Below the pieces are notes generated by a model. That model worked only from the letters and a program-made list of their open reading frames with translations. It did not search any database and had not been told where the DNA came from. A program made the translations under genes and the position numbers. Shown piece by piece: positions 27,417 to 36,025 of a stretch of DNA of 64,000 bases; the first letter of the stretch is position 1; every line of letters starts with the position of its first letter. Location: positions 1 through 64,000 of the forward strand of contig NZ_BAYD01000008.1 in assembly GCF_000685075.1 (NCBI RefSeq), written 5' to 3'. The stretch is from Paraburkholderia oxyphila NBRC 105797 (GTDB taxonomy: Bacteria; Pseudomonadota; Gammaproteobacteria; Burkholderiales; Burkholderiaceae).

Positions 27417-28406
27417 CTACAGGTCAAGGACCAGCCGGCCTTGACGCGCCCTTGAGACGCAAATCTGCATGACACGCCCTGAGCGCCTTTCGGCCTCACT
27501 CAGGCAGTAGTCCCGGTGATCGACGTCACCCTCAATGACCGCTGTCTGGCAAACCCCGCACTCACCTCGCCTGCAGTCATAGAGGGGGTCCAGTCCCGCT
27601 TCGAGCAGCGTGTCCAGAATCGTCTTGTCGGGCCGGACCTGCAGCACCCGGTTCGATTGGCGCAGTTCCACTTCGAATGCCGTGTCGGCTGCGTCTGGCC
27701 CGGTTTCCGAAAACAGCTCGACATGAATTCGACTGCGCGCCCAGCCACGCTGGATCGCGAAGCCGATGGCCGCGTCGACCATGCCCTTCGGGCCGCAGAC
27801 ATACAGCGATGCGGCCGGATTTGTCGCGTCCAGTACGCGTGCGAGATCCAGGCGCGTCTCTGGAACGTCGTCGTACTGGAGCGCGAGCCGCGTGTCTGCC
27901 AATGCGGACAGTTCGTCGATAAATGGCATGCTCGATCGGCTGCGTCCGCTGTAGTGCAACTGAAACTTCCGCCCTGCGCCTGCCAGTGCGGCAGTCATCG
28001 AAGCGATAGGCGTGATGCCAATTCCGCCCGCGATCAGAACGGCCTCCCCCTCTGGATCGAGACCAAACCCGTTGACGGGCGGCGCGACCACCAGCCGGTC
28101 CCCCTCCTGGACCCGCTCATGCATCCATCGCGATCCGCCTTTCCCGCCGTCTTCCCGCTTCACGGCGATGTCATAACTTCGCGGGTCTGTCGTTGCCGTG
28201 GGATCGGTCTCGAAGTTCACGAGCGAATAGTGTCGCCACTGCGCGCAGCCGTCTGGAAAGACACGCACCCGGATGTGCGCACCGGCCGCAAACGGTGGGA
28301 GCGCAGAACGGTCCGGCAGCACCAGCCGGTAGGACTGGATTTCGGGCGTCAACGACCGGATTTCCTCTACGATCAGCTCGAGTGTCGCTTCGTCATGACA
28401 GTTCAT
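27417..28406 (-). CDS. Oxygenase reductase (FMN/NAD(P)H domain plus C-terminal [2Fe-2S] ferredoxin)
   Basis: This 329-residue reductase belongs to the phthalate-dioxygenase-reductase/VanB class. It has the flavin motif R-H-Y-S-L-V-N, the nucleotide motif G-G-I-G-I-T-P-I and C-G-P-K-G-M, and a plant-type [2Fe-2S] domain with C-R-R-G-E-C-G-V-C and a distant fourth Cys. It should pass electrons from NAD(P)H to the Rieske centre of the alpha subunit. The ATG at 28406 overlaps the alpha-subunit gene by 14 bases. This start is chosen over 28439, whose extra residues are basic and non-conserved. Confidence 0.92.
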   Translation of the reverse strand: MNCHDEATLELIVEEIRSLTPEIQSYRLVLPDRSALPPFAAGAHIRVRVFPDGCAQWRHYSLVNFETDPTATTDPRSYDIAVKREDGGKGGSRWMHERVQEGDRLVVAPPVNGFGLDPEGEAVLIAGGIGITPIASMTAALAGAGRKFQLHYSGRSRSSMPFIDELSALADTRLALQYDDVPETRLDLARVLDATNPAASLYVCGPKGMVDAAIGFAIQRGWARSRIHVELFSETGPDAADTAFEVELRQSNRVLQVRPDKTILDTLLEAGLDPLYDCRRGECGVCQTAVIEGDVDHRDYCLSEAERRSGRVMQICVSRARQGRLVLDL

Positions 28407-29757
28407 CGCATTGCTCCCGCGCCGTTTCGTCTTCTTCACCCGTCCGCTGTCCCATCAATTCGACCCACGAACGATAGAGATTGCGCATCAAGACCTCGTC
28501 GTTGCCGCTGACGTCCGCGGGCGCACCCCGGCTCTCGTCCCCCCGGCATTCCCGATGCAGACTGACCCAGGGATTGCCTCGCGCCGCCAACGCCGCCTGC
28601 ATCGTTTCGAATACCTGAATGTCGTCGTGGGCCACAACCGACATCGGCGAGAAGACGAGCCGGTTGTATGACAGGGTGCGTTGCAATAGCTCCGCCGGCG
28701 CGCCAACCGGTTCCAGCGCGAAGATCTCGACCAGCGTGCGGTTGACCGCGAGCGGCCGGATCACCCGCATGGTTTGCGGCGTGCTCTTGATCGCGAGCGT
28801 CGGGAACAGCACGGAATTCTGGGGTGTAAAGGCGAGGATCTCCGATACGCGCGATTCTCCGTGTGCCTTCACCAACGCGTCGCGGTAGTCCGCGGGCATG
28901 CCCTGCCCGGTATGGATGCTGGATCGCGTGCCCAGAATGCAGTGGCCGTTTGGAAAGATGCGCGCACCCGCCTGCTGATAGAAGTCATAGCTCGATCCGA
29001 ACGGGAGCAGTTGCTCCAGTTCCATAGGCTTCGGCTCGTCGTGCGCCCACTCCTGCGCGATGTCGCGCGCGGTCTGCCAGGCCGACGCATGCGTCGAGAT
29101 CGGATGCACCGCGTCGATCACATTCTCGAGGTACATCTTCCAGTTGCAGTTCATCACGCTGCGAAAGACGCCACCGGCAATTCGCAGTTCGCCGCTTGGC
29201 GACCGGTCAGCGAGATTGTCGAGCACGCCCAGCATATCGCCGAAGTAATCCTCGAAAGCGATGCCATCGCGCGCCAGCCGGGCAAATACAAAGCCACGAT
29301 ACGTTGCCGTGGCGACGCTTTCGAGTCCACGTGAGTTCTCGCACGCGGCGAGCCGGGTCCCCTCATAGCCTGCGCGCAATGGCACCGCGAGCGGTTTGCC
29401 ATCCGTGCGGTAGGTCCATGCGTGATAGGGGCACTTGAAAAATTTCCCGACATTGCCTGAAGGCGCGGATACCAGCATCGCGCCTTTGTGTGCGCAGCGA
29501 TTGAGCAGTGTGCGGACCGTGCCGTCGGCCTGTCTGATCATGACCAGCGGCTGGCCGGCAACCGACGTGGTGATGAAGTCTCCGGCGCCCGGCACCTGGC
29601 TCTCGTGTCCGACATAGACCCATGACCGCGCGAACAGGCGTTCGCATTCGAGCTGAAAGAGTTCGTCGTTGAGATAGACGTCGCGATGGACGCGATCGTC
29701 GTCGAACAGCGTCCGGATCGCCTCCGGATCATGACGGAATGAAAATGACGGTCTCAT
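28393..29757 (-). CDS. Aromatic-ring-hydroxylating oxygenase, large (alpha) Rieske subunit
   Basis: This 454-residue subunit has a Rieske site with Cys88, His90, Cys109 and His112 (C-A-H and C-P-Y-H). The mononuclear iron site is N-V-I-D-A-V-H-P-I-S-T-H with Asp215, His218 and His223. The length matches benzoate/toluate-type alpha subunits. With the reductase and beta subunit it forms a two-component oxygenase that hydroxylates or demethylates an aromatic ring. Gentisate 1,2-dioxygenase in the same operon suggests the end product is gentisate or a substituted gentisate. The ATG overlaps the V4R gene stop (ATGA). Confidence 0.93.
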   Translation of the reverse strand: MRPSFSFRHDPEAIRTLFDDDRVHRDVYLNDELFQLECERLFARSWVYVGHESQVPGAGDFITTSVAGQPLVMIRQADGTVRTLLNRCAHKGAMLVSAPSGNVGKFFKCPYHAWTYRTDGKPLAVPLRAGYEGTRLAACENSRGLESVATATYRGFVFARLARDGIAFEDYFGDMLGVLDNLADRSPSGELRIAGGVFRSVMNCNWKMYLENVIDAVHPISTHASAWQTARDIAQEWAHDEPKPMELEQLLPFGSSYDFYQQAGARIFPNGHCILGTRSSIHTGQGMPADYRDALVKAHGESRVSEILAFTPQNSVLFPTLAIKSTPQTMRVIRPLAVNRTLVEIFALEPVGAPAELLQRTLSYNRLVFSPMSVVAHDDIQVFETMQAALAARGNPWVSLHRECRGDESRGAPADVSGNDEVLMRNLYRSWVELMGQRTGEEDETAREQCDELS

Positions 29758-30269
29758 TTCAGATTGCCCTCCAGACTCCGGTCTTCCCGGTACGCAACGA
29801 ATTCGCAGGCCCGTCCCGACATCGCGCCACACGCGACCTCTTCGGCCACGACGGGACTGCCCAGGATCTGCTTCGCCACTGACTGCACTATGCCTACGAC
29901 AGGCGCACACACCGGACACGACGCCACGCCATACCCCCAGGCAAACGGGCTGTTGCGCACCGTCAGCCGCAGGCCGTCGCGCTCGAGTTCGGCGTCCCAC
30001 TTTCCCCACCCAAGGCCCGCGGAAGTCTCGCAGACCACGTCAAGCAGGGCCCGCCCATCGGCGTCCCTCGCGTAGGCCTCGATGCTCCGGCCGCCGTTTT
30101 CATACGCGGCGCGCGTGAAGCTCTTCAAGACCGCTGCACGGGTCGTCTCGTCGAGACCACGAAGCATCCCCATCAGCACGTCCGGGCGCATCAGCAGGTA
30201 GCGGCGATTCCCGTCCAGGATTTCGCCCTGCTCCAGATCGTGTTCGAGGCGCGAAACGATGTCGTTCAT
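29754..30269 (-). CDS. V4R-domain (4-vinyl-reductase-like) small protein
   Basis: This 171-residue protein has the V4R features: G-W-G-K-W near residue 94, a Cys pair C-P-V-C, and a C-terminal E-V-A-C-G-A-M-S-G-R-A-C-E-F Cys motif, as in the ligand-binding part of XylR/DmpR and in BchJ-like proteins. V4R domains bind small, often aromatic, molecules. No DNA-binding part is attached. ATGA overlaps with both the permease gene upstream and the oxygenase alpha gene downstream indicate co-production, so an accessory role in substrate binding or oxygenase maturation is inferred. The exact function is unknown. Confidence 0.65.
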   Translation of the reverse strand: MNDIVSRLEHDLEQGEILDGNRRYLLMRPDVLMGMLRGLDETTRAAVLKSFTRAAYENGGRSIEAYARDADGRALLDVVCETSAGLGWGKWDAELERDGLRLTVRNSPFAWGYGVASCPVCAPVVGIVQSVAKQILGSPVVAEEVACGAMSGRACEFVAYREDRSLEGNLK

Positions 30270-31600
30270 CGCCGTGCTCCACCGGCGCGCAGGTGCCGAG
30301 GCAAGGTTTCCGGCGTGAACCTCAACGCGATAACAATGCTCAAGCCCAGCAGGAACAGATACGCAGCAACCGGCCACGGGCTCCGATAGTGGGCAAGCAA
30401 TCCTGTCGACAGCATCGGCGCGAGGCCGGCACCCAGCACCGACGCGATTTCACGTCCCACCCCCAAGCCCGAGTAGCGCACATCTGCTGCGAAGAGCTCC
30501 GACATATAGGCGGGCTGAGCGCCTTCGAGCGCGCCGATCGCAACACTCGTCGAGAGCACATAGGCCGTCACGATCAACGCTGTATTCCCGGACTGCAGCA
30601 TGAAGAAGAACGGAAACGCCACGGCCATGATGCCGATTGCGCCCACCAGATAAATGGGGCGTCGCCCGACCCGGTCCGACAAGTAACCGAACCACAGCGA
30701 AAACGGAATCATCAACACCATCGAGACCGTCAAGGCCATCAGCAACAGGTTGCCCGGCAGGCCCATGAACTTTCCATACGCCAGCGAGAACGCAAAGAGC
30801 ACATAAGAAGCGCCACCTTCGCCGAAGCGCAGGCCGAATACCATCAGCAATTCTTTGGGATGGTGACGCAGCACTTCGAGCACCGGCATCCGGACCCGGG
30901 CGTTCGAACTTTCGAGCTTGACGAACTCGGCGCTTTCCGGAATCCGCCGGCGCACGTAGTACCCGAGCCCGACAATGACGACACTGCCAAGAAACGGCAG
31001 CCGCCAGCCCCACTGCACGAAATCGTCATGGGGCAGCATCCTTGCCAGCAGGAACGCGGCCGACGACAGCACGAACCCCGTCGTCGCCCCACCGGGGCTC
31101 CATGCGGAGAGGAAGCCACGCCGCGAAGGCGCCACGCTCTCGCTGATGATGAGGATGCTGCCGCTCCACTCGCCTCCCGCAGCCAGGCCCTGAACGACGC
31201 GCAACGCGAGCAGCAGCACCGGCGCCCAGATGCCAATGTGGTTGTAAGTCGGCAGCAGGCCCATGAGAAACGTCGCGGTGCCCATGATGAGCAGCGTCAG
31301 GATCAGAACCCGCTTGCGGCCGATGCGGTCGCCGAGGTGCCCACAGACAATCCCGCCAATCGGCCTCGCCATGAAGCCCACGAGGAATCCGCCGAATGAC
31401 AGCATCGTGCCAATAAGGGGATCCTTGCCGATTGGAAAGAAGAATTCCCCGAACACCAGTGCCGAGGCTGTGCCGTAGAGGAAGAAGTCGTACCACTCCA
31501 GTGCCTGTCCCACTACGGAAGTGATGACCGTGCGCCGTAAAGTCGATTCCGATACTTCGGCATCGCTACCCGCGGCCGAAATAGATGTACTTGAGTTCAA
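30266..31600 (-). CDS. MFS transporter, metabolite:H+ symporter type
   Basis: This protein of about 444 residues has twelve predicted membrane segments and the MHS signature: E-W-Y-D-F-F-L-Y-G near the start, the loop 2-3 motif G-H-L-G-D-R-I-G-R-K and the repeat motif G-Y-L-S-D-R-V-G-R-R. Relatives import shikimate, 2-oxoglutarate, proline/betaine or aromatic acids. A TTG at 31600 is taken as start because GAGGAG lies seven bases before it; an ATG at 31645 is in frame but has no ribosome site. It likely imports the acid processed by this cluster. Confidence 0.88.
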   Translation of the reverse strand: MNSSTSISAAGSDAEVSESTLRRTVITSVVGQALEWYDFFLYGTASALVFGEFFFPIGKDPLIGTMLSFGGFLVGFMARPIGGIVCGHLGDRIGRKRVLILTLLIMGTATFLMGLLPTYNHIGIWAPVLLLALRVVQGLAAGGEWSGSILIISESVAPSRRGFLSAWSPGGATTGFVLSSAAFLLARMLPHDDFVQWGWRLPFLGSVVIVGLGYYVRRRIPESAEFVKLESSNARVRMPVLEVLRHHPKELLMVFGLRFGEGGASYVLFAFSLAYGKFMGLPGNLLLMALTVSMVLMIPFSLWFGYLSDRVGRRPIYLVGAIGIMAVAFPFFFMLQSGNTALIVTAYVLSTSVAIGALEGAQPAYMSELFAADVRYSGLGVGREIASVLGAGLAPMLSTGLLAHYRSPWPVAAYLFLLGLSIVIALRFTPETLPRHLRAGGARR

Positions 31601-31706
31601 GGTTGTCTCCTCGATGTCGCAGACGAGGTGGTTGAATGCGAGCATCGATCATTCGATTGACCTGCTCGCTTTTCGGATGTCTTCGCGCGTTGCTCGATGC
31701 GTGCTG

Positions 31707-32474
31707 TCAATAGTCTCCGGATAACAACGCTCCGGCGCCGGGGACTTTCGTTGCGAGCCCCAGTTTCTTGAGCATTTGCCAGGTCGTACAGGCCGCAGCC
31801 GACACCACCGGTATGCCCGAGGCGCCCTGCACGACCGGGATCGCCGCCAGAGACGGCATCTGTACGCATGCGGACAAGACGAGCGCGTCGATATTCGACA
31901 GGGAAACCTTTTTGTAGATCTCGACAAGTGCCATGGGATCGCGCGCACCGACTTCCAGGTTGTCCGGAATTTCCAGCGCGCAATAGTCGTGGACTTCGAA
32001 GCCCTCGTTTTCGATGTAGTCGACCACCAGTCTGGTCAGCGGCTTCATGTACGGACAGATGATCGAGATGCGCCGCGCCTTCATCGCCGTGAGTCCGTCG
32101 ATGAGCGCCCCTGCACTGGTGACGAGCGGAGCGGGTCCACCATTCAGAACGGTGCGCTGCTGAAGCCGCTGTTCGGATTGGCGGTGATAGCCATGGCCCA
32201 TGCTCATGATCGCGACGAGACACGCATAGCCGATCACGTCCATGCGTGCATCGGAGAGCTCATCCGCGCAGCGGTCCGAATCCGCATCCATGCGCTCCAG
32301 CTCCGCCTTCGTGACATGCTTCATCCGCATCCGGCTCGAGTGAAACGTGAAGCGCTCCGGAAGGATCGACTCCCGCGCACGCAACATGGCGGGAATTTCG
32401 GTTTCCATCGTCGTATTCGAGCTCGGCACGATCTGACCGATGCGCATTGCGCGCGGCTTCTCTGTGATAGACAT
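31707..32474 (-). CDS. Maleate cis-trans isomerase-like protein (Asp/Glu racemase superfamily)
   Basis: This 255-residue protein carries the maleate-isomerase hallmark P-S-S-N-T-T-M-E-T-E (residues 17-26) and two active-site cysteines, Cys85 (Y-A-C-L-V-A) and Cys203 (S-A-C-V-Q-M-P-S). Their 118-residue spacing equals that recalled for Nocardia maleate isomerase (C76/C194). Arylmalonate decarboxylase and EutA-like proteins belong to the same superfamily. It sits 10 bases after the FAH-family gene with a GAGAGG site and follows gentisate dioxygenase. It probably converts maleate to fumarate; isomerising maleylpyruvate itself is the alternative. Confidence 0.82.
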   Translation of the reverse strand: MSITEKPRAMRIGQIVPSSNTTMETEIPAMLRARESILPERFTFHSSRMRMKHVTKAELERMDADSDRCADELSDARMDVIGYACLVAIMSMGHGYHRQSEQRLQQRTVLNGGPAPLVTSAGALIDGLTAMKARRISIICPYMKPLTRLVVDYIENEGFEVHDYCALEIPDNLEVGARDPMALVEIYKKVSLSNIDALVLSACVQMPSLAAIPVVQGASGIPVVSAAACTTWQMLKKLGLATKVPGAGALLSGDY

Positions 32475-32484
32475 GTCAAACCTC

Positions 32485-33393
32485 TCAGATCGCGACAACG
32501 GGGTTGCGCAACGTGCCAATCCCCTCGACACCCAGCTCCACCACATCGCCTGGCTTCAACCATTCCTGAGGCGTTCTTCCGGCGCCCACCCCTGACGGTG
32601 TCCCCGTGGCGATGATGTCGCCCGGTTCCAGCGTGATGCCAGAACTGATATCCGCGATCAGCTGAGGCACCTTGAACAGCATGTGGCGCGTGTTGGACTT
32701 CTGCTTTTCCACGCCGTTGACGCTCAACCAGATCGCCAGGTTGTGGGGATCGGGAATCTCGTCGGCTGTCACGATGCACGGCCCCATCGGCGCATAGGTA
32801 TCCTGACCTTTCGAGAAAATCCACTGCCCTGCACGGCGGCAATCGCGCGCGCTGATGTCGTTCAGGACGCAGTAGCCGAACACATGGGACATTGCGTCGT
32901 CCTCGTCGATCCGCGTAGCAGTCTTGCCGATGACGACCGCGAGTTCCGCCTCCCAATCGAGCTGCTTCGTGATCTTGGCGTTGTGCTGGATCGCGTCGCC
33001 ATAGCCGATCACCGTCGTCGGCGGCTTCGAGAAAATGACGGGCTGTTTGGGCAAATCGGAGGACGTATCGAGCGAACGCGACGACTCTGCCACGTGCTCC
33101 ACGTAGTTCAGACCGATGCCGAAAATGTTCTTGCGAGGACGCGGAATGGGTGCCAGCAACTTCACATTCTCGAGCGGCGTCGCCACACCCAACGGCCACG
33201 CATCGCCCGTCTCGGCGATCAAGGCGGCGCATTGCTTCAACGCAGTGGGCGATGCGTCGATAAACGCCAGCATGCTGCCCGGTATCGCCAGGCCGTGAGC
33301 CTCGCCCAGCTTTTCGAGATCAATGGCCAGATTCCCCACAATCGCGCCGAGGCGCGTCTCGAGGTCCCGATTACGATAGGTGATCAACTTCAC
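32485..33393 (-). CDS. Fumarylacetoacetate-hydrolase-family enzyme (maleyl/fumarylpyruvate hydrolase)
   Basis: This 302-residue FAH-fold protein has the metal ligands in D-W-E-A-E-L-A-V-V-I-G and D-E-I-P-D-P. Family segments I-F-S-K-P-P-T-T-V-I-G and G-D-I-I-A-T-G-T-P-S-G-V-G are also present. In a gentisate pathway it would cleave maleylpyruvate or fumarylpyruvate to pyruvate plus a C4 diacid. The start is a GTG preceded by GGAGA. The adjacent maleate-isomerase-like gene favours maleylpyruvate as substrate, although the family cannot be told apart by motifs alone. Confidence 0.88.
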   Translation of the reverse strand: MKLITYRNRDLETRLGAIVGNLAIDLEKLGEAHGLAIPGSMLAFIDASPTALKQCAALIAETGDAWPLGVATPLENVKLLAPIPRPRKNIFGIGLNYVEHVAESSRSLDTSSDLPKQPVIFSKPPTTVIGYGDAIQHNAKITKQLDWEAELAVVIGKTATRIDEDDAMSHVFGYCVLNDISARDCRRAGQWIFSKGQDTYAPMGPCIVTADEIPDPHNLAIWLSVNGVEKQKSNTRHMLFKVPQLIADISSGITLEPGDIIATGTPSGVGAGRTPQEWLKPGDVVELGVEGIGTLRNPVVAI

Positions 33394-33457
33394 ATTGCTC
33401 TCCGATTACGGTTGCGTGGTCCTTTGAGGACTCGGTATTTGTCTGCCACGCTGGTGG

Positions 33458-34558
33458 TCAGCACTCGGCCTGATGTCCGCCGTTGTCCGTGTATGCTTCC
33501 TCGCGATAGAGGCCCAGCGAACGGATGACCGGCAAGTCGTTGAACGAAAAGAGACAGGCGTCCTCGGTATCCGACGCGTTCGCATGCTCGTGCAGCGCCC
33601 ACGAAGGCACGCAGAATATGTCGCGCTCCTCCCAGTCGAAACGGCGCCCCGCGATGATCGAGTGGCCTCGTCCTTTCGCCACCTGATACATCACACTTCC
33701 GGTATGCCGGTGAGCCTGGGTCTTCTCGCCAGGACGCAGCATCTGCATCGCCGCGCCGATTGTCGGCATGACGTCTTTGCCGGTGACGGGGTTCACGAAT
33801 TGCAGCATCGCGCCGTCAAAAGGCGAAGCGTCGCTAACACTCGCGTACCGTTGCAAGGCTTCGTAGGTGGCGTCCCACTGATACTTGAACAACGGCGAGT
33901 AGGGCTTTGCCCATACCTGATTCACGGGCAACACGCCTGGGCCGCCATAGGTCTTGGCCGAGTCGTCGATGGGCTTCGTCACCTCCTGAAAGCGCTGCGG
34001 ATGGACTTCGTAGAAGTTCGCTTCGAGGGCATTGATCAAGGGGATGTCGAGGCCGTCCTGCCAGATGCACCAGCCCCCGTCCGCGCGCACACCGTGCTGG
34101 TGCCAGGTGCCGTTCGGCGTGAGCACGAAATCTCGCGCGCCGAGCGGAATCTTGTGCCCGTCGACCACGGTATAGGCACCGCTGCCTTCCATGATGAAGC
34201 GCAGCGCGGAAGCCGAATGACGGTGTGCCGACGCCTCCTCCCCGGGGCGCATCACCTGCAGGCCCGAGTAAAGCCATCCGACGCATGCGCTCACGTCCTT
34301 CCGGTTGGGATTGGTCAGCATCACGACCCGCCGCCCTGCCTTTTCGGGTGTCACGAGTTCGGCCGAGCGGATCACGAGATCGCGCAGATCCCGGTACCGC
34401 CACAGCGTCGGCACGGAGGACGAGCGCGGCTCCCAAGGCTCGATGTCGTTTGCCACCGTCCACAGCGCACCCGCGTCGTACTGCGCCAGTTCCGCGTAGT
34501 ACTGCACGATCTCAGGCGTGTCCTGTACGTTCGCGCGGCCAATAACGTCGTCTCGCAT
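33458..34558 (-). CDS. Gentisate 1,2-dioxygenase
   Basis: This 366-residue bicupin has iron-binding H-R-H in the first cupin (S-A-H-R-H-S-A-S-A-L-R-F-I-M-E-G) and a second H-R-H (Q-A-H-R-H-T). Overall length and the G-W-L-Y-S-G-L-Q and N-P-V-T-G segments match gentisate dioxygenases, which open 2,5-dihydroxybenzoate to maleylpyruvate. 1-Hydroxy-2-naphthoate or salicylate dioxygenases are close relatives. The ATG at 34558 follows GAGGAG; a TTG at 34579 is less likely. It lies 17 bases after the nitrilase gene. Confidence 0.9.
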   Translation of the reverse strand: MRDDVIGRANVQDTPEIVQYYAELAQYDAGALWTVANDIEPWEPRSSSVPTLWRYRDLRDLVIRSAELVTPEKAGRRVVMLTNPNRKDVSACVGWLYSGLQVMRPGEEASAHRHSASALRFIMEGSGAYTVVDGHKIPLGARDFVLTPNGTWHQHGVRADGGWCIWQDGLDIPLINALEANFYEVHPQRFQEVTKPIDDSAKTYGGPGVLPVNQVWAKPYSPLFKYQWDATYEALQRYASVSDASPFDGAMLQFVNPVTGKDVMPTIGAAMQMLRPGEKTQAHRHTGSVMYQVAKGRGHSIIAGRRFDWEERDIFCVPSWALHEHANASDTEDACLFSFNDLPVIRSLGLYREEAYTDNGGHQAEC

Positions 34559-34575
34559 GAAGGTCTCCTCGATCG

Positions 34576-35622
34576 TCAAAAGGATGGATCCGTGCAGCGC
34601 AAACCCGCGGCCGTGGTGTCCTCGGTTTTCGAAGCCGGCTGGTCAGCGCGTGCCTGCGACGGCCTGCTGATTTGCAGGGGCGGCTGCTCGCTCGCATTGA
34701 CACGCAGATCGAAAATATCGAAGCGGTTGTAGTGCCCGACGATGTCGTGCATCTGCTTTGGCTGGATGCAGCGCGCCAGGTCCACTTCGGCATAGACGAT
34801 GCCCTCTTCGTCGATCAGCGGGTTTCCGACGACGCGCCCGTCGGGCCCGATCACGCCCGAAAACGCGCTATTGCGGCGCGTGAGAAGCGACCTGGCCTCA
34901 TCGCATTCGGCTTCCATCGCAGCAACGATCTCTTCCGACACGGTCGAGCACGAGACAATCGTGAAGACTTTCCCTTCGAAGCTATGCGCCATCGCCCGTA
35001 CCTTGATGGCCTCGGCCATGTCATAGTCGGGCGGCGCGACCGGCAGCGCGATATAGCTGGCGACATGAATCAGTTCGCCCTGTGCCAGCAGGCTGAAGCG
35101 GGCGAGCGTATTGGTGTTTTCGCCGCATGCGAGCGCGCCGAGCGGGCCAATCTCCGTTTGATGCACCGTCAGGCCGCTCGCGTCGCCGTTCCCCCACGTG
35201 AGCTTCTCGGCCCAGGTCGGGACGAGCTTGCGGTGCCGCCCCAGCAGCCGGCCGTCCGAACCAATGGTCAGAATGGTGTTGTACAGCGTGCCCAGGCTGT
35301 GCGACGGGCGCTCGTTGACCCCGATGACAACGTACGCGTTCGCTTGCCGTGCCGCCTCGCAAAGCGCGTCGACTTCCGGACCCGGCACCGTGATCGACTG
35401 CCGCACCAGTCGCTCGAACCACGCGCTGCCCTTGACTGGAGACATCATCCAGCTCCAGTAGGGGTAGCCGGGAACGAACACCTCCGGAAACGCGATCAGA
35501 CGCGCCCCATTAGCGGCCGCCTCATGAATGAGCCTGACCGCCTTTTCGATGGTCGCCTGCGTGTTCAAATACACCGGCGCAGCCTGGATCGCCGCGGCTA
35601 TGAATGATGGAGTACTAATCAT
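34576..35622 (-). CDS. Nitrilase (carbon-nitrogen hydrolase family)
   Basis: This 348-residue enzyme has the catalytic triad Glu47 (F-P-E-V-F), Lys132 (H-R-K-L-V-P-T) and Cys166 (A-C-G-E-N-T-N). The C-G-E-N pattern and H-R-K-L segment place it in true nitrilases, which convert nitriles to carboxylic acids and ammonia, and not in the aliphatic amidases. The ATG at 35622 has AAGGA eight bases upstream; the 35655 frame start adds non-conserved residues. Its place between gentisate dioxygenase and the thiolase pair points to a cyano-aromatic or aryl-alkyl nitrile substrate. Confidence 0.9.
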   Translation of the reverse strand: MISTPSFIAAAIQAAPVYLNTQATIEKAVRLIHEAAANGARLIAFPEVFVPGYPYWSWMMSPVKGSAWFERLVRQSITVPGPEVDALCEAARQANAYVVIGVNERPSHSLGTLYNTILTIGSDGRLLGRHRKLVPTWAEKLTWGNGDASGLTVHQTEIGPLGALACGENTNTLARFSLLAQGELIHVASYIALPVAPPDYDMAEAIKVRAMAHSFEGKVFTIVSCSTVSEEIVAAMEAECDEARSLLTRRNSAFSGVIGPDGRVVGNPLIDEEGIVYAEVDLARCIQPKQMHDIVGHYNRFDIFDLRVNASEQPPLQISRPSQARADQPASKTEDTTAAGLRCTDPSF

Positions 35623-35722
35623 ATGACAGTCCTTCGGATCGTCGATCGATCCCATTTCTCAACCGTAGTGAATTGCGTGAGCCTCGTCGGCCCGATATCG
35701 GCGGTGCGGTGAAATCCGCAGG

Positions 35723-36025
35723 TCAGGCCCGCACAGCCATCACTTTTCCGTCGTCGAGCACCCGCAAGCGAACACGTTCGCCTCGTGCCATCGTCCCTTC
35801 GAGCTGCGCGACAACCCAGGCTTCGGGTTCGGTGCGTACCGTGGCCAGTACGAGCGGCTCGTTTCCCGGTGTTTCAGCGCGACTGAAGAGGCGCGTGATC
35901 TGTTCGATCGTCCCGACACCGGCTTCTATATCGCGCCAATGCATTCCGCCGCACGCCGGGCACATGTAGCGCTCGGGAAAGAGCGTCAATTGACAATCGG
36001 CGCATTGATAAACGTGAAAAGTCAT
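35723..36025 (-). CDS. DUF35-type zinc-ribbon/OB-fold acyl-CoA-binding partner protein
   Basis: This 100-residue protein has an N-terminal zinc ribbon (C-A-D-C and C-P-A-C with 14 residues between) and an OB-fold (V-L-A-T-V-R-T-E-P-E-A-W-V-V-A-Q-L-E-G). DUF35 proteins pair with thiolase-fold enzymes, as ChsH2 does with Ltp2 in steroid side-chain cleavage. The start overlaps the thiolase stop by ATGA, which suggests they form a complex. Confidence 0.85.
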   Translation of the reverse strand: MTFHVYQCADCQLTLFPERYMCPACGGMHWRDIEAGVGTIEQITRLFSRAETPGNEPLVLATVRTEPEAWVVAQLEGTMARGERVRLRVLDDGKVMAVRA

